Shown here: piece by piece, positions 57,915 through 64,000 of the stretch
Layout: the number at the start of each line of letters is the position of its first letter
How positions within the stretch are numbered: position 1 is the stretch's first letter
DNA from: Pseudomonas asturiensis
GTDB taxonomy: Bacteria > Pseudomonadota > Gammaproteobacteria > Pseudomonadales > Pseudomonadaceae
Direction: 5' to 3'
Length of the DNA stretch: 64,000 nt
Assembly (NCBI RefSeq): GCF_900143095.1
Contig: NZ_FRDA01000003.1
Span: 248,001 to 312,000 of the forward strand
Notes under the pieces: generated by a model
What the model was told of the DNA's origin: nothing
The model's database searches: none
What the model saw: the letters and a program-made list of their open reading frames with translations, nothing else
Made by a program: the position numbers and the translations under genes

Positions 57915-58265
57915 ATGACTAACAAAATCATTCTTGCCCTCGAAGCAGAGCAGATGACCAAAGAGATCCCTACCTTTGCCCCAGGCGACACTATTGTCGT
58001 TCAGGTGAAAGTGAAGGAAGGCGACCGCGCTCGTCTGCAAGCCTTTGAAGGCGTTGTAATTGCCAAGCGTAACCGTGGCGTGAACAGTGCTTTCACTGTT
58101 CGTAAAATCTCCAACGGTGTTGGCGTTGAGCGTACTTTCCAGACTTACAGCCCGCAAATCGACAGCATGGCTGTGAAACGTCGCGGTGACGTTCGCAAGG
58201 CCAAACTGTACTACCTGCGTGACCTGTCCGGTAAAGCAGCTCGCATCAAGGAAAAACTGTCCTGA
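57915..58265 (+). CDS. rplS: 50S ribosomal protein L19
   Basis: 116 aa. [20 protein letters not shown], then [20 protein letters not shown] and [20 protein letters not shown], the conserved L19 sequence. Located at the 30S-50S interface. Last gene of the operon, followed by a strong terminator. Confidence 0.98.
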   Translation: MTNKIILALEAEQMTKEIPTFAPGDTIVVQVKVKEGDRARLQAFEGVVIAKRNRGVNSAFTVRKISNGVGVERTFQTYSPQIDSMAVKRRGDVRKAKLYYLRDLSGKAARIKEKLS

Positions 58266-58283
58266 TACAGTTTTTCGATGCAT

Positions 58284-58313
58284 AAAAAAAGCAGCCTTCG
58301 GGCTGCTTTTTTG
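58284..58313 (+). terminator. Strong terminator after rplS
   Basis: AAAAAAGCAGCC / GGCTGCTTTTTT with a TTCG tetraloop. Confidence 0.9.
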
Positions 58314-58368
58314 TTGTCTGGTGTTTAATGATTGACCTTCCCGCTCCTGTACAAGCCCCCGAGTAGCC

Positions 58369-59265
58369 ATGCCTGCCATCGACCATCCGCTGATTGACCA
58401 GTTTCTAGACGCTCTCTGGCTGGAAAAAGGCCTTTCCGACAACACCCGTGACGCCTACCGCAGCGACCTGGCCTTGTTTAACGGCTGGCTGCAGGAGCGC
58501 AACATCGATCTGCCGAGCGCGGGGCGCGAGGCGATTCTCGATCATTTGGCGTGGCGCGTGGATCAGGTCTACAAGCCGCGCTCAACCGCGCGTTTTCTGT
58601 CGGGTGCGCGCGGTTTCTACCGCTATCTGTTGCGCGAAAAGCTGATCGCAGTCGATCCTACCCTGCAGATCGACATGCCCCAGTTGGGCAAACCGCTCCC
58701 CAAGTCACTGTCCGAAGCGGATGTCGAGGCGTTGCTGGCGGCACCGGACCTGAGCGAAGCCATCGGTGAGCGGGATCGGGCGATGCTGGAAGTGCTGTAC
58801 GCCTGCGGCCTGCGTGTTACGGAACTGATCAGTCTGACACTGGAGCAGGTCAACCTGCGTCAGGGTGTACTGCGGGTGATGGGCAAGGGCAGCAAGGAGC
58901 GTCTGGTGCCGATGGGCGAAGAGGCTATCGTCTGGGTCGAGCGCTACATGCGCGGCGCTCGGGACGAACTGTTGAACGGTCGTCCCAGTGACGTCCTGTT
59001 TCCCAGTCAGCGCGGCGAGCAGATGACCCGACAGACCTTCTGGCACCGGATCAAGCACCAGGCCATGGTTGCCGGCATCGATAAATCCTTGTCACCTCAC
59101 ACGTTGCGCCATGCGTTTGCCACGCATTTGCTCAACCATGGCGCCGACCTTCGGGTGGTGCAGATGCTGCTGGGGCACAGCGACTTGTCGACCACGCAGA
59201 TCTATACTCATGTAGCACGCGCCAGGTTGCAGGACCTGCATGCCAGGCACCATCCGCGAGGGTAG
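58369..59265 (+). CDS. xerD: Tyrosine recombinase XerD
   Basis: 298 aa. N-terminal SAM-like core-binding domain and C-terminal catalytic domain with the Arg-His-Arg-Tyr set: ACGLRVTELISLTLEQVNL, SPHTLRHAFATHLLNHGADL, MLLGHSDLSTTQIYTHVARA. With XerC it resolves chromosome dimers at dif. It is the housekeeping recombinase, not the integrase of the accessory block. Confidence 0.96.
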   Translation: MPAIDHPLIDQFLDALWLEKGLSDNTRDAYRSDLALFNGWLQERNIDLPSAGREAILDHLAWRVDQVYKPRSTARFLSGARGFYRYLLREKLIAVDPTLQIDMPQLGKPLPKSLSEADVEALLAAPDLSEAIGERDRAMLEVLYACGLRVTELISLTLEQVNLRQGVLRVMGKGSKERLVPMGEEAIVWVERYMRGARDELLNGRPSDVLFPSQRGEQMTRQTFWHRIKHQAMVAGIDKSLSPHTLRHAFATHLLNHGADLRVVQMLLGHSDLSTTQIYTHVARARLQDLHARHHPRG

Positions 59266-59410
59266 TTACGGCTGCAATTTCCGACGCGTCTGACGTCAGT
59301 CCGGGTCGGTGTTACAGGCCTTATGTGATAGGCTTTGCCGGTTTCGCAGAACCAGACCGACCTTCTCCCTCTCAGCAGTGGTTCGTCTGTCCGCCGTCAT
59401 AGGAGTTTTC

Positions 59411-60151
59411 ATGCGCTTGCCCCAGATTTTCGCTGCCGCCGTCGTTGCACTGGCCGGCACGTTCAGTACGTTTGCCCAGGCCGATGCCGCCCCTGAGCAG
59501 GCCATTCGCAAGACCCTTGATACGCTCCAACTGGAACTGCCGGTTGAAAGCATTGCGCCCAGCCCGCTCAATGGCCTCTATGAGGTCAAGCTCAAAGGCG
59601 GCCGCGTTCTGTACGCCAGCGCCGACGGGCAGTTCGTGGTTCAGGGTTACCTGTTTCAGGTGCAGAACGGCAAGCCGGTCAATCTGACCGAGAAGACCGA
59701 GCGTCTGGCCATTTCCAAGACCATCAACGCCATTCCCGCTGCCGAAATGGTGGTCTATCCGGCGGTCGGCGAGACCAAATCGCACATCACGGTATTCACC
59801 GACACCACGTGCCCTTACTGCCATAAGCTTCACGAAGAAGTCGGCCAGTTGAACAAGATGGGTGTCGAGGTGCGTTACCTTGCGTTCCCGCGCCAGGGGC
59901 TGGGTTCGCCGGGTGACCAGCAGTTGCAGGCTGTCTGGTGCTCCAAGGATCGTAAAGCGGCCATGGATCGCATGGTCGATGGCAAAGACATCAAGGCCGC
60001 CAAGTGCGACAACCCGGTCACCCGGCAATACGAACTGGGTCAGTCCATTGGGGTAAACGGCACGCCGGCGATTGTCCTGGCCGATGGTCAGGTCATTCCG
60101 GGCTATCAACCCGCAGCCCAGGTTGCCAAACTGGCACTGGGTGCCAAGTAG
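59411..60151 (+). CDS. dsbC: Thiol:disulfide interchange protein DsbC
   Basis: 246 aa from the ATG at 59411. Signal peptide MRLPQIFAAAVVALAGTFST, N-terminal dimerisation domain and thioredoxin fold with VFTDTTCPYCHKLHEEVGQL (active-site CPYC) and a cis-Pro in GVNGTPAIVLADGQ. Isomerises wrong disulfides in the periplasm. Located between xerD and hom as in other Pseudomonas. Confidence 0.96.
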   Translation: MRLPQIFAAAVVALAGTFSTFAQADAAPEQAIRKTLDTLQLELPVESIAPSPLNGLYEVKLKGGRVLYASADGQFVVQGYLFQVQNGKPVNLTEKTERLAISKTINAIPAAEMVVYPAVGETKSHITVFTDTTCPYCHKLHEEVGQLNKMGVEVRYLAFPRQGLGSPGDQQLQAVWCSKDRKAAMDRMVDGKDIKAAKCDNPVTRQYELGQSIGVNGTPAIVLADGQVIPGYQPAAQVAKLALGAK

Positions 60152-60297
60152 TTCGTGTCAGGCGTTCTGGTCGTCGGGCACGCCCGCGACCTGACATGAC
60201 GGCCTTGCCGTCGTCTCGCTAAATTGTGGTCGCGTGGCGATACGCGACTGTTTTTCACAGTCGATTCAGGTTCGGCTGTTTTTCGGGGAGTTCATCA

Positions 60298-61602
60298 GTG
60301 AAACCGGTCAAAGTAGGCATATGTGGGCTGGGTACTGTCGGTGGCGGTACTTTCAACGTACTCAAGCGTAACGCCGAGGAGATTGCCCGCCGTGCCGGGC
60401 GTGGAATCGAGGTCGCGCAAATTGCGGTTCGTACACCAAACCCCAACTGCCAGATTACCGGTACGCCTACGACCAGTGATGTGTTCGCTGTTGCCAGCAA
60501 CCCTGAAATCGACATCATCATCGAGCTGATCGGTGGCTACACCATCGCGCGCGAACTGGTGCTCAAGGCCATCGAGAACGGCAAGCACGTGGTCACCGCC
60601 AACAAGGCGCTGATTGCCGTTCACGGCAACGAGATCTTTGCCAGGGCTCGCGAGAAGGGCGTCATTGTCGCCTTCGAAGCAGCCGTCGCGGGCGGCATCC
60701 CGGTCATCAAGGCGATTCGTGAAGGCCTGTCGGCGAACCGCATCAACTGGGTCGCCGGCATCATCAATGGCACTGGCAACTTCATCCTCACTGAAATGCG
60801 TGAAAAGGGCCGCACGTTCCCTGACGTGCTGGCTGAAGCCCAGGCGCTGGGTTACGCCGAAGCCGATCCGACTTTCGACGTTGAAGGTATCGATGCGGCG
60901 CACAAGCTGACGATTCTGGCGTCCATCGCGTTCGGTATCCCGTTGCAGTTCGACAAGGCTTATACCGAAGGCATCACCAAACTCACCACCGCTGACGTGA
61001 ACTACGCCGAAGCGCTGGGCTATCGCATCAAGCATCTGGGTGTGGCGCGCAGCACCGCCCAAGGTATCGAATTGCGAGTACACCCGACCCTGATCCCGGC
61101 CGATCGTCTGATCGCCAACGTCAACGGTGTGATGAATGCGGTGATGGTCAACGGTGATGCGTCGGGTTCGACCCTGTTCTACGGTGCAGGCGCTGGCATG
61201 GAACCTACAGCGTCGTCGGTCATCGCCGATCTGGTCGACGTCGTACGTGCCATGACCTCCGACCCCGAGAACCGTGTGCCACACCTGGCCTTCCAGCCCG
61301 ATTCGCTGTCGGCTCACCCGATTCTGCCGATCGAAGCCTGCGAAAGCGCCTACTACCTGCGCATTCAGGCCAAGGACCATCCGGGCGTGCTGGCGCAGGT
61401 GGCGAGCATCCTGTCCGAGCGCGGCATCAATATCGAATCGATCATGCAGAAAGAAGTCGAAGAGCATGACGGTCTGGTGCCCATGATCCTGCTGACGCAT
61501 CGCGTGATCGAACAGCGCATCAACGACGCCATCAAGGCTCTGGAAGCCCTGCAGGACGTTGTGGGCCCGGTGGTTCGCATCCGTGTCGAACATCTGAATT
61601 AA
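60298..61602 (+). CDS. hom: Homoserine dehydrogenase
   Basis: 434 aa from the GTG at 60298 with GGGGAG upstream. Rossmann motif VGICGLGTVGGGTFNVLKRN, catalytic region VAGIINGTGNFILTEM and DPTFDVEGIDAAHKL, and a C-terminal ACT domain (YYLRIQAKDHPGVLAQVASI) for feedback control. Reduces aspartate semialdehyde to homoserine. It precedes thrC in the threonine pathway. Confidence 0.97.
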   Translation: MKPVKVGICGLGTVGGGTFNVLKRNAEEIARRAGRGIEVAQIAVRTPNPNCQITGTPTTSDVFAVASNPEIDIIIELIGGYTIARELVLKAIENGKHVVTANKALIAVHGNEIFARAREKGVIVAFEAAVAGGIPVIKAIREGLSANRINWVAGIINGTGNFILTEMREKGRTFPDVLAEAQALGYAEADPTFDVEGIDAAHKLTILASIAFGIPLQFDKAYTEGITKLTTADVNYAEALGYRIKHLGVARSTAQGIELRVHPTLIPADRLIANVNGVMNAVMVNGDASGSTLFYGAGAGMEPTASSVIADLVDVVRAMTSDPENRVPHLAFQPDSLSAHPILPIEACESAYYLRIQAKDHPGVLAQVASILSERGINIESIMQKEVEEHDGLVPMILLTHRVIEQRINDAIKALEALQDVVGPVVRIRVEHLN

Positions 61603-61665
61603 CTTCAGCTGCAAGCCTGCGGCTGCACGCTGCGGGCTTGAAGCTCAAACCAAAGGTTTGATCCC

Positions 61666-63075
61666 ATGCGCTATATCAGTACTCGCGGCCAAGCGCCTGC
61701 GCTGAATTTCGAAGACGTGCTGCTGGCTGGCCTGGCCACCGATGGCGGCTTGTATGTTCCTGAAAACCTGCCGCGCTTCACTCAGGAGGAAATTGCTTCC
61801 TGGGCAGGCCTGCCGTATCACGAGCTGGCCTTCCGGGTGATGCGTCCCTTCGTGACCGGCAGCATCCCGGACGCCGACTTCAAACAGATTCTTGAAGAGA
61901 CCTACGGCGTCTTTGCTCACAGCGCGGTCGCGCCGCTGCGTCAATTGAACGGCAACGAGTGGGTGCTTGAGCTGTTCCACGGCCCGACCCTGGCGTTCAA
62001 GGATTTCGCCCTGCAACTGCTCGGTCGTCTGCTGGATTACGTGCTGGCCAAGCGCGGCGAGCGCGTGGTCATCATTGGCGCCACTTCCGGCGATACCGGC
62101 TCGGCTGCCATCGAAGGCTGCCGCCGCTGCGACAACGTCGATATCTTCATTCTGCACCCGAACAATCGTGTGTCCGATGTTCAGCGCCGTCAGATGACCA
62201 CCATCTTCGGCGACAACATCCACAACATCGCCGTGGAAGGAAACTTCGACGACTGCCAGGAGATGGTCAAGGCCAGCTTCGCCGATCAGAGCTTCCTGAA
62301 AGGTACGCGTCTGGTCGCGGTCAACTCGATCAACTGGGCGCGGATCATGGCCCAGATCGTCTACTACTTCCACGCCTCGCTGCAACTGGGCGGCCCGGCG
62401 CGTTCCGTGTCGTTCTCCGTGCCGACCGGCAACTTCGGCGATATCTTCGCCGGCTACCTGGCGCGCAACATGGGGCTGCCGATCAATCAGTTGATCGTGG
62501 CCACCAACCGCAATGACATCCTGCACCGCTTCATGAGTGGCAATCAGTACGTCAAGGAAACCCTGCACGCCACGCTGTCGCCGTCGATGGACATCATGGT
62601 GTCGTCCAACTTCGAGCGTCTGCTGTTCGACATGCACGGTCGCAACGGTCTGGCCATTGCCGAGCTGATGAACAGCTTCAGGCAAGGTGGTGGTTTCAGC
62701 GTTGAAGAAGAGCGCTGGACCGAAACGCGCAAGCTGTTCGACTCCCTGGCAGTCAGTGACGAGCAAACCTGCGAAACCATCGCCGACGTGTTTGCAAAAA
62801 CCGGCGAGCTGCTGGATCCGCACACGGCGATCGGTGTCAGAGCCGCTCGTGAGTGCCGTCGCAGCCTGGACACGCCGATGGTGATTCTGGGCACGGCGCA
62901 TCCGGTCAAATTCCCCGAGGCTGTGGAGAAGGCAGGCGTAGGAAAAGCGCTTGAGCTACCTGCACATATGTCTGATCTTTTCGAGCGTGAGGAACGCTGC
63001 ACGGTCCTGCCAAATGACCTGAAAGCCATACAGGCGTTCGTCAGCCAGCACGGTAACCGCGGCAAGCCGCTCTGA
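61666..63075 (+). CDS. thrC: Threonine synthase
   Basis: 469 aa, long-form PLP enzyme. MRYISTRGQAPALNFEDVLL at the N-terminus, PLP lysine in HGPTLAFKDFALQLLGRLLD, and GATSGDTGSAAIEGCRRCDN for the phosphate cup. Converts O-phosphohomoserine to threonine. It follows hom by 63 bp, probably in one transcript, and is followed by a good terminator. Confidence 0.97.
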   Translation: MRYISTRGQAPALNFEDVLLAGLATDGGLYVPENLPRFTQEEIASWAGLPYHELAFRVMRPFVTGSIPDADFKQILEETYGVFAHSAVAPLRQLNGNEWVLELFHGPTLAFKDFALQLLGRLLDYVLAKRGERVVIIGATSGDTGSAAIEGCRRCDNVDIFILHPNNRVSDVQRRQMTTIFGDNIHNIAVEGNFDDCQEMVKASFADQSFLKGTRLVAVNSINWARIMAQIVYYFHASLQLGGPARSVSFSVPTGNFGDIFAGYLARNMGLPINQLIVATNRNDILHRFMSGNQYVKETLHATLSPSMDIMVSSNFERLLFDMHGRNGLAIAELMNSFRQGGGFSVEEERWTETRKLFDSLAVSDEQTCETIADVFAKTGELLDPHTAIGVRAARECRRSLDTPMVILGTAHPVKFPEAVEKAGVGKALELPAHMSDLFEREERCTVLPNDLKAIQAFVSQHGNRGKPL

Positions 63076-63098
63076 CAGAATCGTTGTGTAACAACTTT

Positions 63099-63128
63099 AG
63101 GCCCGCCATCTGGCGGGCCTTCTCGTTT
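63099..63128 (+). terminator. Terminator after thrC
   Basis: AGGCCCGCCA / TGGCGGGCCT stem with a 2-base loop, then TCTCGTTT. Confidence 0.85.
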
Positions 63129-63208
63129 CTACGTGCCAAACTTCGGATGTTTTCAGTTCAGTCGGGTCGGGTGTTGTGAAGCAGGCAAGTATGCGAAGGA
63201 TCGTCAGG

Positions 63209-64000
63209 ATGACAGGCAGGGTCGAGGAGGGCAGCGCATGGCGCCTGTTATTCCTGCTGCTGATGATTTTCTTCACCCAGTCGGTCAGTGCAGCGCAAAG
63301 TCTGCCCTTTACCCTGACCGCTCCGTTTCTGGTGTCCGAGGACCTGCCTCTGGATGAACAGGATCGACAATGGCTGGACCAGCACAAGGTCATTCGGGTC
63401 GGCATCGCCATTGCCGATTACGAGCCCATTGATATCACCAGTGACCGTAACCGCTATCAAGGCATCAGTGCCGATTACCTGAGTATGGTCGGTGATCAGT
63501 TGAACGTGTCGATGCAAGTCACCGGGTTTGCCCAGCGTGACGAGGCCATCGAAGCGTTGCGCAAGGGCACCATCGATGTACTGACCAGCGCAAATGGCTT
63601 CGAGCGCGGCGTCAAAGGCCTGGCCTTCTCCACAGAATACATGCCGGACCGTTCGGTCGTGGTGGGTCGTGGCAACGATTTGAGTCCGTCTCTTGGGCTT
63701 GAGGGCAAGAAAGTCGTTCTGCTGGACGGCTATGCCGACTCAGACGTCGTGCGTAGCGTTTATCCCGGCAGCAGGATTATCATCGCGCCCAACCTGTACA
63801 GCGCGCTGGAAGCCCTGAGCCAGGGCGAGGTGGATGTCTTCATCGGCAATGAAGTGATCGTGCGTTCCTACATCGCGTTGCGCCCCTATCTCGGGTTGCA
63901 GATCAAATTCGAAAGCGCGTTGCCTCCGGTAGGCTTTGCGTTTGCGGTACGCGAGCATGAGCAGCGTTTGCTCGCGCTTTTCGACCGTGCGCTGGCCGGC
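63209..64000 (+). CDS. BvgS-like sensor protein, N-terminal part (runs off the window)
   Basis: About 264 codons are visible from the ATG at 63209 (GAAGGA 8 bases upstream; an in-frame ATG at 63191 is also possible). A signal-anchor (WRLLFLLLMIFFTQSVSA) is followed by a periplasmic solute-binding-type domain: LDQHKVIRVGIAIADYEPID, GISADYLSMVGDQLNVSMQV, GKKVVLLDGYADSDVVRSVY and FVRSYIALRPYLGLQ-type sequence. This layout is that of BvgS/EvgS hybrid histidine kinases or diguanylate-cyclase sensors, but the output domain lies beyond the window. Confidence 0.75.
   Translation, partial: MTGRVEEGSAWRLLFLLLMIFFTQSVSAAQSLPFTLTAPFLVSEDLPLDEQDRQWLDQHKVIRVGIAIADYEPIDITSDRNRYQGISADYLSMVGDQLNVSMQVTGFAQRDEAIEALRKGTIDVLTSANGFERGVKGLAFSTEYMPDRSVVVGRGNDLSPSLGLEGKKVVLLDGYADSDVVRSVYPGSRIIIAPNLYSALEALSQGEVDVFIGNEVIVRSYIALRPYLGLQIKFESALPPVGFAFAVREHEQRLLALFDRALAG

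Noticed and set aside
58369..59265. Tyrosine recombinase as a possible integrase of the accessory block
   Set aside because: Sequence and the place beside rplS and dsbC identify it as the housekeeping XerD, far outside the block.

Overview
The window is a Pseudomonas chromosome, most likely of the Pseudomonas syringae group. This rests on gene order and protein sequence: xseA, guaB-guaA, tadA-mltF-purL, purT, ffh, rpsP-rimM-trmD-rplS, xerD-dsbC-hom-thrC. It is an inference, since no search could be run. Left core (1-6481): a partial M23-type cell-wall protein, xseA, a TauE/SafE membrane protein, a CxxC protein, and guaB-guaA with a clear promoter and an intercistronic terminator.

Accessory block (about 6482-37028): in other Pseudomonas, guaA is followed closely by a multicopper oxidase gene and tadA. 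Here about 30.5 kb of mixed cargo lies between them. The last codons of guaA (6470-6482) recur as imperfect direct repeats at 26466-26478, 33330-33342 and 37016-37028, which cuts the block into three units. Units 2 and 3 start with nearly the same ~180-bp sequence holding two hairpins; unit 1 has a decayed version. Units 1 and 2 end with remnants of the same antidote-type gene. No integrase or transposase was found. This looks like a tandem stack of degraded islands built at the 3' end of guaA.

Unit 1 (about 20 kb) carries unrecognised exported proteins, small orphan genes, a DUF5677 protein, a two-helix membrane protein between direct repeats, and a ComEC-like metallo-beta-lactamase-fold protein facing a 42-codon basic peptide gene. 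It also carries a LysR/quinone oxidoreductase/monooxygenase cluster, msrPQ, and a bufferin-type operon (DUF2282 precursor, DUF692 enzyme, DUF2063 partner, DoxX) divergent from an ECF SigF-like sigma factor and its NrsF/DUF1109 anti-sigma. A SigF-type promoter (GTAACC, 16 bases, CGAA) sits in front of the precursor gene. Short related palindromes lie between many of these cargo groups. Unit 2 (about 7 kb) has a NimR/NimT-like regulator and efflux pair, then a LysR-controlled operon of amidohydrolase, DMT transporter and SMP-30-type hydrolase. Unit 3 (about 3.7 kb) has two small lipoproteins and a chemoreceptor.

Right core (37029-64000): a terminator that probably once served guaA, a membrane protein, multicopper oxidase, tadA, mltF, purL, a NIF3/YqfO-like protein, an L,D-transpeptidase, two NUDIX hydrolases, a gamma carbonic anhydrase-like protein, a DUF1289 protein, a VUT-family protein, purT, an MFS transporter, a CorC/HlyC-type protein, a CcsA-like protein, ffh, the rpsP operon, xerD, dsbC, hom and thrC. 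The window ends inside a periplasmic-binding-domain sensor gene.
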